DNA from: Hyphomicrobiaceae bacterium
GTDB lineage: Bacteria > Pseudomonadota > Alphaproteobacteria > Rhizobiales > Devosiaceae
Direction: 5' to 3'
Assembly: GCA_020638095.1 (NCBI GenBank)
Contig: JACKJF010000003.1
Coordinates: 124,001-188,000, forward strand
DNA length: 64,000 nucleotides
Every line of letters begins with the position of its first letter. Position 1 is the first letter of the stretch. A program made the position numbers and the translations under genes. The notes under the pieces are model-generated. The model worked only from the letters and a program-made list of their open reading frames with translations. It made no database searches and was not told the origin of the DNA. This document shows positions 18,358-27,565 of the stretch, one piece after another.

Positions 18358-19593
18358 TCAAGTCAGCAATATCGCCCGGAAGTCATTGACATTCGTGCCG
18401 GTGGGACCCGTCATCAGAAGGTCGCCGAGCAGCTCGAACGCATCGTAGGCCCGATGACCGTCGAGCAGCGTATTTGCATTGTGCCCCAGCGCCGAGAGCC
18501 GGGAAACGCTCGTGCCGTCGGCGAAGGCGCCGGCGTTCATTTCGCTGCCGTCGCGCCCGTCCGTGTCGGCTGCGAGCAGGTGCACGCACTCCATTCCCGC
18601 AAGACCAATGGCGGCGGCCAGAAGAAATTCCGTATTGCGGCCACCTCTGCCATCGGTGATCGAGCCGAGCGTAACCGTGGTCTCGCCGCCGGACAATATC
18701 AGCAAAGGCCGGGGAAGATCGCTCGCCGCCAGAAGCTCCCTGGCCATTTGCGCCTGTGCCGTGCCAACCGTGCGAGCTTCCCCCTCGATCGCATCGCCCA
18801 GAACCCGGACGGTGCAGCCATTGGCACGCGCCTCGTCGGCCGCCGCGTCGAGCGACAATTTTGCCGAAGCGATGACAGTATGAGTGGCGCGGCGGAGCTG
18901 TGTATCGTCCGGTCTGGGCGGCTCCTCGAGTCCGCCATCGTTCAGAAGTCTTCGCGCCACCTGACTGAGCTCAATTGCATAATCTTCGACAATCGATCGG
19001 GCCGCATCGAGCCCCTCCGGACCGGCCACGGTCGGGCCCGAGGCCACAAGGGCCGGATCATCGCCCGGAACATCCGAGAGAATCAGCGAGACGACGCGCG
19101 CCGGTGCCGCCGCCGCGGCCAGCCGTCCTCCCTTGATCCGCGAGAAGGCCTTGCGCACAATGTTCATCTTCGAAATCGGCGCGCCCGAGGCGAGAAGCGC
19201 GCGATTGAGCGCCTGCTCATCGGCGAGTGTCAGGCCTTTTGCCGGCAGGGGCAGCAGCGCCGAACCGCCGCCGGAGATGAGCGCCACCACAAGATCGTCG
19301 AGGCCGGCACCTTCCGCGAGTGACAGGAGTTCGGCAGCCGCCGTCTCGCCGGCTTCGTCGGGCACGGGATGCGCGGCCTCGACGACACGGATGTGCCTGC
19401 AGGTGCATCCCGCCCCATATTGCGTGACGACAAGCCCGGAAAGTGCGCCCGGCCAGGCCGCTTCGAATGCCCTCGCCATCTGCGCCGATGCCTTGCCCGC
19501 GCCAAGAACGATGGTGCGCCCCGGCGGCGGGTCCGGCAGGTGGTGGCGGATGACCTTTTCGGGTTGCGCCGCCGTCACCGCCACATCGAACAA
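18358..19593 (-). CDS. Glycerate 2-kinase (MOFRL family)
   Basis: The enzyme would phosphorylate glycerate to 2-phosphoglycerate in serine-cycle or glyoxylate-linked metabolism. Family features are the N-terminal VLGAGKASAQMA, the Gly/Ser loop SGGGSALLPLP, KMNIVRKAFSRIKGGRL, and the C-terminal MOFRL region with DTDGRDG. The given 5' end is a TTG codon. The family-typical stretch RAFLAHLFDVAV begins about 6 codons earlier, with no ATG or GTG between it and the adaptor gene's stop. The true start is therefore probably a rare codon near 19630-19638, close to AGGAGCG and overlapping the end of the upstream gene. Confidence 0.88.
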   Translation of the reverse strand: MFDVAVTAAQPEKVIRHHLPDPPPGRTIVLGAGKASAQMARAFEAAWPGALSGLVVTQYGAGCTCRHIRVVEAAHPVPDEAGETAAAELLSLAEGAGLDDLVVALISGGGSALLPLPAKGLTLADEQALNRALLASGAPISKMNIVRKAFSRIKGGRLAAAAAPARVVSLILSDVPGDDPALVASGPTVAGPEGLDAARSIVEDYAIELSQVARRLLNDGGLEEPPRPDDTQLRRATHTVIASAKLSLDAAADEARANGCTVRVLGDAIEGEARTVGTAQAQMARELLAASDLPRPLLILSGGETTVTLGSITDGRGGRNTEFLLAAAIGLAGMECVHLLAADTDGRDGSEMNAGAFADGTSVSRLSALGHNANTLLDGHRAYDAFELLGDLLMTGPTGTNVNDFRAILLT

Positions 19594-19634
19594 ATGGGCG
19601 AGAAAGGCACGCGGTTCGCCGGGACCGGGCAGGA

Positions 19635-20957
19635 TCAGCGCTCCTGGAAGGTTCTGGAAATCTGCTCGAAAAGCGGTTTGGTCAGATATTCGAGCGCCGT
19701 GCGCGAGCCCGTCTGGATATAGATCGTCGCGGCCATGCCCGGAATGAGCGTCAGATCGCCGAGCATGTCCTGCGCATCGGCTTCCATTGCCACCCGCACC
19801 GTATAATAGCCATAGCCGGTCCGTTCATCGACGACGAGGTCGGGCGAAACGCGGGTCAGGGTGCCGGTCAGTTCCGGTGTCGTGCGCGTATTGCCGGCAT
19901 GAAGGTGAATGCGCACTTCCTGCCCGATGGACACCCGGTCGATATCCTGCGGCGCGACCTTGGCATCGATCACCAGCGCATCCGCGGTCGGAATGATCTG
20001 CATCATCAGTTCGCCCGCCCCAACCACGCCGCCGACCGTATGTACGGCAAGCTCGTGCACCACGCCCGCCTGCGGCGCGGTCACCAGCACCCGGTCGAGT
20101 TGGTCCTGCGCCGCCGTCAGCCGCTCGTTGAGTTCGGCCAGTTGCGCCTGCGTGTCGGAAAGCGTCGCCAATGCCTTGTCGCGATACTCGGTGTCGAGCT
20201 GCGAAATCTGCAATTCCGTCTCGATGATGCGCCCGCGTGCCCGCGCCACTTCGGCCTGCAACTGTCCGTTCTGACCCTGAAGGGTCGCGAGATCACGCTC
20301 AAGCGAATTGACCCGCGTGATCGACACGAGATTTTTCGAGAAGAGATCGCGCACCCCGTCCAGTTCCTTCTGTACGAGGGTCGTGCTTGCCTCGGCCGCG
20401 ACCGACTGGGCCTGCAGCCCCTCGATCTCCTGCCCGATCTGACCGATCTGCTCGTGCAACTGGTTCTGCTGACTGATCTTCGATTGCAGCCGCGTGTCGA
20501 AAACGCTCTGTTCGCGCAACATCAGCTCGGCAACATCCTGGCTGGCCTTGCGCGCTTCGAGTTCACCGAAATCGATGCGCGAACTGCCATTGACCTCGGC
20601 TTCGAGCCGCGCCTGGCGCGCCAGCATTTCATCGACCTGCGACTGGTAGATGTCGCGCGACGCCTTGGCGACCGTGTCGTCGAGAAGAACCAGCGGATCG
20701 CCCAGCGCAACATGGTCGCCGTCCTGCACGTAGATCGCCGAGACGATGCCCCCGGTCGAATGCTGGACCTTCTTGACCGACGTCTCGACCACGATCGTGC
20801 CGCTGGCGATGACCGCGCTCGAGAGCGGCGCGAGCGACAGCCAGCCGCCAATGACGAAAACGAGAACGAAACAGACTGCAAGCCCGATCCGCGACAGCTG
20901 CTTGATCTTGGCCTGCGCGCGCCCCGGCGCCGGAAGCGCGATCGGCTCACTCGCCAT
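19635..20957 (-). CDS. Type I secretion periplasmic adaptor (HlyD/PrtE family)
   Basis: This 440-residue membrane-fusion protein would link the inner-membrane ATPase to an outer-membrane TolC channel. It has one N-terminal transmembrane helix (about residues 25-45), a biotinyl-lipoyl-like half motif IVSAIYVQDGDHVALGDPLV, a long coiled-coil hairpin (about 120-280), and a C-terminal beta domain with VSPDLVVDERTGYGYYTVR. It overlaps the ATPase gene by 11 bp. No TolC-like gene is present, so the channel must be encoded elsewhere. Confidence 0.93.
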   Translation of the reverse strand: MASEPIALPAPGRAQAKIKQLSRIGLAVCFVLVFVIGGWLSLAPLSSAVIASGTIVVETSVKKVQHSTGGIVSAIYVQDGDHVALGDPLVLLDDTVAKASRDIYQSQVDEMLARQARLEAEVNGSSRIDFGELEARKASQDVAELMLREQSVFDTRLQSKISQQNQLHEQIGQIGQEIEGLQAQSVAAEASTTLVQKELDGVRDLFSKNLVSITRVNSLERDLATLQGQNGQLQAEVARARGRIIETELQISQLDTEYRDKALATLSDTQAQLAELNERLTAAQDQLDRVLVTAPQAGVVHELAVHTVGGVVGAGELMMQIIPTADALVIDAKVAPQDIDRVSIGQEVRIHLHAGNTRTTPELTGTLTRVSPDLVVDERTGYGYYTVRVAMEADAQDMLGDLTLIPGMAATIYIQTGSRTALEYLTKPLFEQISRTFQER

Positions 20958-22692
20958 TTTCGTTTCCTCGCCGCATCACCACGCCGCCCGACTGGCCGGT
21001 ATTCTGGATATTGGCCGGCTGCGCCAGCACCTGCCTCAACACCTCGTCGCGCGGCCCGAAACCCTGCTGGCCGCCATTGGCGATAACCAAGACCTTGTCG
21101 CATCCTGCCAAGGTCGACGGCCGGTGGGAAATCACGATGACAATGGCGCCGCGCGCCTTGGCGCCCTGAATGGCGTTTAAAAGCGCGTTCTCGCCTTCCG
21201 CGTCGAGGTTCGATTGCGGCTCGTCGAGAACGATGAGGAACGGATCGCCATAGAGCGCCCGCGCCAAGGCAATGCGCTGCCGCTGGCCCGCGGAAAGAAA
21301 GCTGCCGCCCTCGCCGATCCTTGTGTCATAGCCTTCGGGCATGCCGAGAATGAGATCATGCGCACCCGCCGCCCGCGCTGCAGCCAGAACCGCACCGCTC
21401 TCCGGGTTTTCCGACATGCGCGCAATGTTCTGCGCGATCGTGCCGTCGAAGAGCCCGACCTCCTGCGCCAGAAAGCCGATCGAGGTGCCAAGCGACTCGC
21501 TCCGCCACTGGCTGAGATCGGCACCATCGAGCCTGACGGCGCCGCGAACCGGCTGCCAGATGCCGACCAGAACCCGCGCCAGCGAGGTCTTGCCGGTGCC
21601 GCTCGGCCCGATCAGTCCCATCGCTTCGCCGGCTCTGAGGGCAAAATGAATGTTGCTCAGGGTCGCCTTGTTCGCCTGCGGCGGCGCGACGACCAGCCCC
21701 TCGATTTCGAGCGTCTGTGTCGGCGCCGGCAACTCGGTCACCGCCTGCTGCTTGGCGAACTCCCCGAGCTTCTCGTTGAGCAGCTTGAACGCGTCCCGAG
21801 CCGCGATGAACGAGCGGAAATTGCCGACCGCGACCTCGATCGGGTTGAGCGCCCGGCCCATCATGATCGAGGCCATGATCATCGAACCCGGCGATAATTG
21901 TCCGAAAATGACGAGCAGCGCCCCAAGCCCGAGCACCGAACTCTGAAGCGCCATGCGGAAGGTCTTGGTCACCGCGCCGAACGAATTGACCACGTCCGCC
22001 GAGCGCTCGACCGACGACAGGAACTTGCCGTTGATATGCCGCCAGCGCCCGAGCAGTTGCGGCTGCATGCCCATGGCGACGACCGATTCCGAATTGTGCC
22101 GGTCGCCCTCGATCACCGCCCCGCGCAAACCCTGGTCGGCGCCTGCCCGCCGCACGCTGTCGCGGCTGACTCGCTCGGTGATGATGGCGATGATCGTCAG
22201 AACAATCGATCCGCCAAGGCTCAAAAAGCCTAGCCAGGGATGAACGAGAAAACAAAGCGTCAGGTAGAAAGGCACCCAGGGCGCGTCGAGAAGCGCCGTT
22301 GGACCCGCCGAAGTCGCAAAGGAACGGATCGTGTCGATCTGACGGATCGGACCCATCGCCTCGCCGGGCGTCTTCGACATGACCCCGAGCGTGATGACTG
22401 CCCGATGCGTGACGTCCTGCAGCTTTTCATCGAAAACACTCGCGAGCCGCACCGTGATCCGCTGCCGCAGCACGTCGAGAATGCCTTGGAACATATAGGC
22501 CGCCAGAACGAACAGCGACAGGGCCAGAAGCGTCGGAATCGACCGGCTGGCCAGCACCCGGTCGTAGATCTGCAGCATGTAGAGCGAGCCGGTCAGATAG
22601 AGCACATTGACGATCGAGGAGAAGATGCCGACCGTCACGATGGTGCCGCGGCTCTCCTTGAGCGCGTCGACAAGCGGACCGGGTGAAAACAT
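20947..22692 (-). CDS. Type I secretion ABC transporter (PrtD/RaxB-like)
   Basis: A fused membrane-ATPase exporter subunit of about 581 residues. The N-terminal half has six predicted transmembrane helices and the family stretch LTGSLYMLQIYDRVLASRS. The ATPase has Walker A GPSGTGKTS, signature SAGQRQR, and Walker B IVLDEPQSNLD. It has no N-terminal C39 peptidase domain, which fits export of RTX proteins with uncleaved C-terminal signals. I start at the Met of MFSPGPLVD because the 50 residues before it do not resemble the family. Likely cargo are the RTX proteins in this window. Confidence 0.93.
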   Translation of the reverse strand: MFSPGPLVDALKESRGTIVTVGIFSSIVNVLYLTGSLYMLQIYDRVLASRSIPTLLALSLFVLAAYMFQGILDVLRQRITVRLASVFDEKLQDVTHRAVITLGVMSKTPGEAMGPIRQIDTIRSFATSAGPTALLDAPWVPFYLTLCFLVHPWLGFLSLGGSIVLTIIAIITERVSRDSVRRAGADQGLRGAVIEGDRHNSESVVAMGMQPQLLGRWRHINGKFLSSVERSADVVNSFGAVTKTFRMALQSSVLGLGALLVIFGQLSPGSMIMASIMMGRALNPIEVAVGNFRSFIAARDAFKLLNEKLGEFAKQQAVTELPAPTQTLEIEGLVVAPPQANKATLSNIHFALRAGEAMGLIGPSGTGKTSLARVLVGIWQPVRGAVRLDGADLSQWRSESLGTSIGFLAQEVGLFDGTIAQNIARMSENPESGAVLAAARAAGAHDLILGMPEGYDTRIGEGGSFLSAGQRQRIALARALYGDPFLIVLDEPQSNLDAEGENALLNAIQGAKARGAIVIVISHRPSTLAGCDKVLVIANGGQQGFGPRDEVLRQVLAQPANIQNTGQSGGVVMRRGNENGE

Positions 22693-22883
22693 TGAGGTCT
22701 TGTGTTCCGCCACGCTTAAAAAAATCCATTGAGCCGCCGGATCGGTCCGGCAGGCTGAAACTTCCCTGCCTCTCGATAGCACAAGAGGCTTAACCAAACC
22801 CTTGCCGGAGCCTGACGCCAAGCTCCTGCGCGGCAAAAGCAACGAAATGATGACCGAAGTGCCCCGGCACGGCCCACGTTAGG

Positions 22884-23028
22884 GGCATGTGCAGGAGTTG
22901 ATCGGCATCGGCGTCGATCCGGTGGATCGATGCGCCGCGAGACGCGCAGCGGCTTTCCGGTTCGAACATGCGACAATACAAAGACTTAGACCATGCGTTT
23001 TGATTCCATCAAAACGTGACATGGTCTA
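22884..23028 (+). repeat. Dispersed ~145-bp hairpin element, copy B
   Basis: A near full-length copy. Its 3' end is the cleanest hairpin of the set: TAGACCATG-CGTTTTGAT-TCC-ATCAAAACG-TGA-CATGGTCTA (22987-23028). The last three bases also serve, on the other strand, as the TAG stop codon of the RTX protease-like gene. Confidence 0.92.
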
Positions 23029-24372
23029 GATCAGATGGATGTCGTTCTGAAGTTCGGCAAGGGTGACGCCCTTGACCTTGAGCACGTCGCCATGTCCGAA
23101 ATCAAACACGACCACCGAACCGTGCTGCTCGGCAAACGATTTCAGCAGCTTGGTCGTGCGCATCCGGCCCTTGTAGAGATTGTCGTTGAGCAGCAGGACG
23201 TCGTGGCCATCCTGAAATCCGAGGATCGTGTCGTGGCCGAAGTGTTTTCCGAAGACGAAACGGTCATCGCCCCGGTTTCCAATCAGCACGTCGTTGCCGC
23301 GACCGCCGTTGAGCAAGTCATCGCCCGCCCCGCCCTTGAGCCGGTTGTTGGCCACATTGCCGACGATCCAGTCGTCGAACTGCGTGCCGATCGCATTTTC
23401 GATAATGGTGCCGAAGGCAATGGAAATATTGTCGTCCATGCCGTGGGTCGAGGAGAACTTGCCCGGCCTCAGATCGATGATGCTGATTTGCCGCTCGCCT
23501 TCGGAATAGCCAGCGACCGTATGATCGGGATTGTAGTGCACGAACCGGCGCACATCGACCGTGTCGCCGCTGAGATCGAGCGTGTCGCGCCCGCCTGAAT
23601 CATAGATGGTCACGATCGGCGCGCGATTGACCGAGAAGTCGAACACGTCCGGCAACGAATCCGCCGCATGGTAGCCATAGACCGTGTTGCCCTTGCGGGT
23701 ATTGGCGCCAAGCTCGTAGCCGGCGAAATTGCCGCCGAAATGGCTTTCCTGCAGCGCCAGCACATCGAACAGCATTGGCGTCGAGGCATATTGCTTGACC
23801 CAGGTGCCGTTGTCCTTGAACCAGTGCGAATCCGCCGATCCGTTCATTTCCACATCGAAGAAAGACATCGCGGTCACCTTGCGCGTGTCATTCTTCTGCT
23901 CGGCGTCGCTGAAATAGCTCGCGGTGATGTCGTAGGCGCCTGGATGGTCGAACCCGAACATGTGCAAGACGTTGTGAACGATCAGCCAGTAGCCGTATGA
24001 CCCGTAGCCGAGGTTGCTGCTCTGGTTTGCCGTCCAGCTCACGTCGAACTGGGCCTCGGCGCGATGAAATTCCGGCAGTTGACCGGTCGGGGTGATCTCG
24101 GATGTGAGGACCTTGTTGCCCGTGCCGTTGACCCCGTCGAAGAGAAAGTCGGCGCTCGTTCCCGTCGTTTCAGTGAAGGTGAAGCCCAGAAGATCGTGCA
24201 TCTCGTCGAGCACGCTGCGGACAAAACCCTGATAGGTCGCATCGAGTTCCGAACCCGGCGCTGACTTCGAATTGAACGAAAAGGTCAGGTCCGGCCCAAC
24301 CCAATGCGCATCGGTGCTGATGAGCTTGTCGATGAAGTCCTGACGGGTAATGGTTGGCGGATAGCTGGCCAT
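23026..24372 (-). CDS. RTX serralysin-like protein with altered catalytic motif
   Basis: A 448-residue protein with a serralysin-type N-terminal domain and C-terminal RTX calcium-binding repeats (NRLKGGAGDDLLNGGRGNDVLIG at about 345-367 region). It has no signal peptide, as expected for type I secretion. The zinc motif reads H133-N-V-L-H137-xx-G140-xx-H143: all three His ligands and the Met-turn (AMSFF) are kept, but the catalytic Glu is Asn134. It is therefore probably a zinc-binding but inactive relative. The TAG stop is supplied by repeat copy B, and a shortened copy C lies just upstream of the start. Confidence 0.85.
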   Translation of the reverse strand: MASYPPTITRQDFIDKLISTDAHWVGPDLTFSFNSKSAPGSELDATYQGFVRSVLDEMHDLLGFTFTETTGTSADFLFDGVNGTGNKVLTSEITPTGQLPEFHRAEAQFDVSWTANQSSNLGYGSYGYWLIVHNVLHMFGFDHPGAYDITASYFSDAEQKNDTRKVTAMSFFDVEMNGSADSHWFKDNGTWVKQYASTPMLFDVLALQESHFGGNFAGYELGANTRKGNTVYGYHAADSLPDVFDFSVNRAPIVTIYDSGGRDTLDLSGDTVDVRRFVHYNPDHTVAGYSEGERQISIIDLRPGKFSSTHGMDDNISIAFGTIIENAIGTQFDDWIVGNVANNRLKGGAGDDLLNGGRGNDVLIGNRGDDRFVFGKHFGHDTILGFQDGHDVLLLNDNLYKGRMRTTKLLKSFAEQHGSVVVFDFGHGDVLKVKGVTLAELQNDIHLI

Positions 24373-24387
24373 GGCAGGGCGACCTAA

Positions 24388-24491
24388 AGAGCATGTTCAG
24401 GAAAAGTGCTCAGCGGTTTTCCGGTTCGAACATGCGACAAAACAGAGGCTTGGACCGTGCGTTTTGATTCCATCAAAACGTGACGTGGCCC
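24388..24491 (+). repeat. Dispersed hairpin element, shortened copy C
   Basis: This copy keeps the 5' end AGAGCATGTTCAGGA and the 3' hairpin but lacks an internal stretch of roughly 45 bp. In the outer stem both arms have changed CATG to CGTG, which leaves G-U pairs in an RNA. It starts 15 bp upstream of the RTX protease-like gene, so its sequence forms that gene's leader or promoter. Confidence 0.85.
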
Positions 24492-24557
24492 GATCGGCCT
24501 GCAACCTAGGTCCCAAGGCGCCACCCCTCAACGTCAGGGTTGATTTTGGGTTAATGG

Positions 24558-25463
24558 CTAAAATGCCACCGAACCGGGCGGACGCCCGCCAGTCAACATG
24601 CAGGCCTCCGCCCCCGCCCGGGCGCCGCGATCGAGCGCCAGCGGCGGCGCGTCACCAGACCTCAGGGCCGCAAGAAATCCTGCAAGGAACGCGTCGCCCG
24701 CGCCGGTCGTATCCACGGCCTCGATCTTGGGTGAAGGCGCCATGAACCGCACATCATCTATGTCAGAAATCACGCCGTCGGCACCGCATTTGAGAATGAC
24801 ATTGCCGAACCGCTTGCTGAGCGCCCGCAACTGGGCCCAGCGTTCATCGAATCCCGTCAGAACACGCGCCTCGTCTTCATTGGGCAGAAGCCAGGTCGCA
24901 CCATCGGCAAGACCGAGAAATGCGTCGGACCCCATGTCCTCAAGAAACCCGGCAGAGGCCGGATCGAGGAAGAGGGGAATTTTGAGCCGTGTGCTCTCTG
25001 CGATCAGCGACCGCCCGAGGCCCTGCCCGGCGGGCGAAAAGAACAGATAGCCCGAGACGCAGATGGCGCTGAACCGGCCGAATTCGATCCCCTCGACATC
25101 TTCGACACCGAGATTGAGCCCTGCGCCCCGATCGGTGAAAAAGCTCCGTTCGCCATCCGGATCGACAATGCAGACGAGCTTGCCCGACAAGGCCGTCTCG
25201 TCACGCCGCAGCAGGCTTTCAATGCCAAACCCGTCGAGTTCCGCCTCGAGCGTTACAAGATCGGCTGCGCCCACGCGGGAAAGGAGTGCCACGGGAACCC
25301 CGAAATGGGCGAGCCAGGCCGCCTGATTGCCCGCCGACCCGCCCGGCAGAATGCGGATATCGGCGGCCCGGTCCGAGCCGCGCCGCAGCGCGCCCTTTGG
25401 GTGGACCATGATGTCGCGCATCAGATCGCCGACGACCAGAACCGGCCCCTGACCGTCGGTCAC
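24558..25463 (-). CDS. psuK: PfkB-family carbohydrate kinase, probable pseudouridine kinase
   Basis: The 301-residue PfkB kinase has the N-terminal GGSAGNQA substrate loop and the C-terminal DTTGAGDAF motif with the catalytic Asp. Its ATG overlaps the stop of psuG by 4 bp. Adjacency to psuG is the main reason to assign it as the kinase that converts pseudouridine to its 5'-phosphate, before the glycosidase splits it to uracil and ribose 5-phosphate. Another nucleoside specificity is possible. Confidence 0.85.
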   Translation of the reverse strand: MTDGQGPVLVVGDLMRDIMVHPKGALRRGSDRAADIRILPGGSAGNQAAWLAHFGVPVALLSRVGAADLVTLEAELDGFGIESLLRRDETALSGKLVCIVDPDGERSFFTDRGAGLNLGVEDVEGIEFGRFSAICVSGYLFFSPAGQGLGRSLIAESTRLKIPLFLDPASAGFLEDMGSDAFLGLADGATWLLPNEDEARVLTGFDERWAQLRALSKRFGNVILKCGADGVISDIDDVRFMAPSPKIEAVDTTGAGDAFLAGFLAALRSGDAPPLALDRGARAGAEACMLTGGRPPGSVAF

Positions 25464-26395
25464 GCGCGCCGTCCCGCAAACGCGACGGCGATCGTGGCCG
25501 CGACCCGCGCATTGTTCCGCACAAGCGCGATGTTGGACGTGAGACTCTCGCCATTCGTCAGTTCGAAAATGCGCTTGAGCAGGAAGGGCGTCGTATCCTT
25601 GCCCCGGATTCCGCCGGCTTCGGCATCGTTCAGCGCCTCAGCGATCACGCCGTCGATGTAACCGGCCTCCATCGCGTCTTCTTCCCTGATCGGATTGCCG
25701 ATCAGGACCCCGCCCATGCCGAGCGCCCATTGCGTCCTGAGAAAGTCCGCCGCCGCTTCGGCATCCGCCACCTGAAAATCGACACGATGTCCGCTGTCGC
25801 GCAGGTAAAAGGCGGGAAAGCGATCGGTCCCGAACCCGAGGACCGGCACGCCGTTCGTTTCGAGCACTTCGAGCGTCTTCGGAATATCAAGAATGCTCTT
25901 GGCCCCAGCGCAGACCACCGCGACCGGCGTGCGCCCAAGCTCCAGAAGGTCCGCCGAAATATCGAACGACATCTCGGCGCCCCGGTGCACGCCACCGATG
26001 CCGCCTGTCGCAAAAAGCCGGATGCCGGCCAGGTGCGCGATCTGCATGGTGGTGGCAACCGTCGTCCCGGCGAGCCGCTTTCCCGCCAGTAACCCGGCCA
26101 GGTCACGCCGCGAGGCTTTCGCCGCCGAAAAGCCCTTCTCCGCCAACTCTTCGAGATCCCGGCCGGCGACCCCGGCCACCATCCTTCCGTTCATCAGGGC
26201 AATCGTCGCCGGAACAGCCCCGGACGCGCGCACATCCGCCTCGACCGTGCGGGCCATGTCGAGATTCTGCGGAAACGGCATGCCGTGGCTGATGATGGTT
26301 GATTCGAGCGCAACCACCGGCCGCCCTTCAGAAAGCGCCGTGGCAACCTCTTCGCCGACCTTCAGATAATCCTTCGCTAACGACATCCCACCCAT
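25460..26395 (-). CDS. psuG: Pseudouridine-5'-phosphate glycosidase
   Basis: The enzyme cleaves the C-C glycosidic bond of pseudouridine 5'-phosphate. Family stretches are [17 protein letters not shown] near the N-terminus, [32 protein letters not shown] (with the catalytic Lys), and [12 protein letters not shown] start at the ATG at 26395, which has AGGG seven bases upstream and gives about 311 residues, close to the family length. It is the first gene of a two-gene operon with psuK and is divergent from folD across about 125 bp. Confidence 0.95.
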   Translation of the reverse strand: MGGMSLAKDYLKVGEEVATALSEGRPVVALESTIISHGMPFPQNLDMARTVEADVRASGAVPATIALMNGRMVAGVAGRDLEELAEKGFSAAKASRRDLAGLLAGKRLAGTTVATTMQIAHLAGIRLFATGGIGGVHRGAEMSFDISADLLELGRTPVAVVCAGAKSILDIPKTLEVLETNGVPVLGFGTDRFPAFYLRDSGHRVDFQVADAEAAADFLRTQWALGMGGVLIGNPIREEDAMEAGYIDGVIAEALNDAEAGGIRGKDTTPFLLKRIFELTNGESLTSNIALVRNNARVAATIAVAFAGRRA

Positions 26396-26520
26396 CCGGT
26401 TGCCCTGAAGTGGCCCGATATTTGCGCTTTCCGCAAGACGCAATTCGGGATTTCCTGTTGCTCCCCGGTCCGAATTGCCGCAAGAGGCGGCAACCAGACC
26501 CAGCCCGGAGAAGGTGCGCC

Positions 26521-27417
26521 ATGATCCGTATCGATGGAAAGGCCACGGCCGAAAACGTCATCTCCAAGGTCAAATCGGCAACCGCCCATCTGATCGACCG
26601 CGCGGGAGTGACCCCTGGCCTCGCCGTGGTGATCGCCGGAACCGATCCCGCCAGCCAGGTCTATGTCGCTTCAAAGGGCAGGAAAGCCCGTGAATGCGGG
26701 CTCAATTCCTTCGAGCATTCCCTGCCTGAACACACCACCCGACAGGAACTGCTGGGCCTGATCGACCGGCTCAACACGGACCCGGACGTGCACGGCATTC
26801 TCGTGCAGATGCCGCTGCCGCACCATCTCGATGGGATCGAGATCATCCAGCACATAGACCCGGACAAGGACGTGGACGGGCTCACGGAAATCAATGTCGG
26901 GCGCCTCGTTTCGGGCAATCACAAGCGGGCCTTCGTGCCCTGTACGCCGGCCGGCTGCATGATCCTCATCCGCGATCAATTGGGCGACGATCTCTCGGGA
27001 AAGAACGCCATCGTCATCGGCCGCTCCATCCTCGTCGGCAAGCCGATGGCCAACCTGCTTCTCCACGCCAACGCCACGGTGACCATGGCCCATTCGCGCA
27101 CCGCCGATCTCGCTGCCCATTGCCGTCAGTCGGACATTCTGGTTGCCGCGGTCGGGCGCACCGAAATGGTGAAAAGGGACTGGGTCAAACCCGGCGCCAT
27201 TGTCATCGATGTCGGCATGAACCGCATTCCCGCGCCGGAAAAGGGCGAAGGCAAAACCCGCCTTGTCGGCGACGTCGATTTTGCTGGCGTTTCGGACGTC
27301 GCCGCCGCAATGACGCCGGTGCCCGGCGGCGTCGGCCCGATGACCATCGCCATGCTCATGGCCAACACCGTGACCGCCGCCTACCGCACAGCAGGTCTCG
27401 AGCCACCCCGTTTCTGA
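26521..27417 (+). CDS. folD: Methylenetetrahydrofolate dehydrogenase/cyclohydrolase
   Basis: A bifunctional enzyme interconverting methylene-, methenyl- and formyl-tetrahydrofolate with NADP. The 298-residue length is typical. Signatures include [13 protein letters not shown] with the catalytic Lys, [22 protein letters not shown] at the cofactor site, and the C-terminal [12 protein letters not shown] lies about 13 bp before the ATG. PurU, another one-carbon enzyme, is encoded about 16 kb away in the same window. Confidence 0.97.
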   Translation: MIRIDGKATAENVISKVKSATAHLIDRAGVTPGLAVVIAGTDPASQVYVASKGRKARECGLNSFEHSLPEHTTRQELLGLIDRLNTDPDVHGILVQMPLPHHLDGIEIIQHIDPDKDVDGLTEINVGRLVSGNHKRAFVPCTPAGCMILIRDQLGDDLSGKNAIVIGRSILVGKPMANLLLHANATVTMAHSRTADLAAHCRQSDILVAAVGRTEMVKRDWVKPGAIVIDVGMNRIPAPEKGEGKTRLVGDVDFAGVSDVAAAMTPVPGGVGPMTIAMLMANTVTAAYRTAGLEPPRF

Positions 27418-27565
27418 TGGTGCCGACGCATGTGGCGTGCCGGCGCGGCAAATCGCGCGCCGGGTAACCCCAATCGATATTTCTGCTTGAAATGGTCCGG
27501 CAATTGACCTTAGCGGTTAGATTGCGGCAAGCTCCCGCCATCCTTCGTCAAGGAGTGCTCACACG

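Noticed and set aside
22700..22740. Run of seven A/T bases near the start of the secretion ATPase, possible frameshift
   Set aside because: The family-like sequence starts downstream of the run, and the frame is intact throughout. No frameshift is needed.
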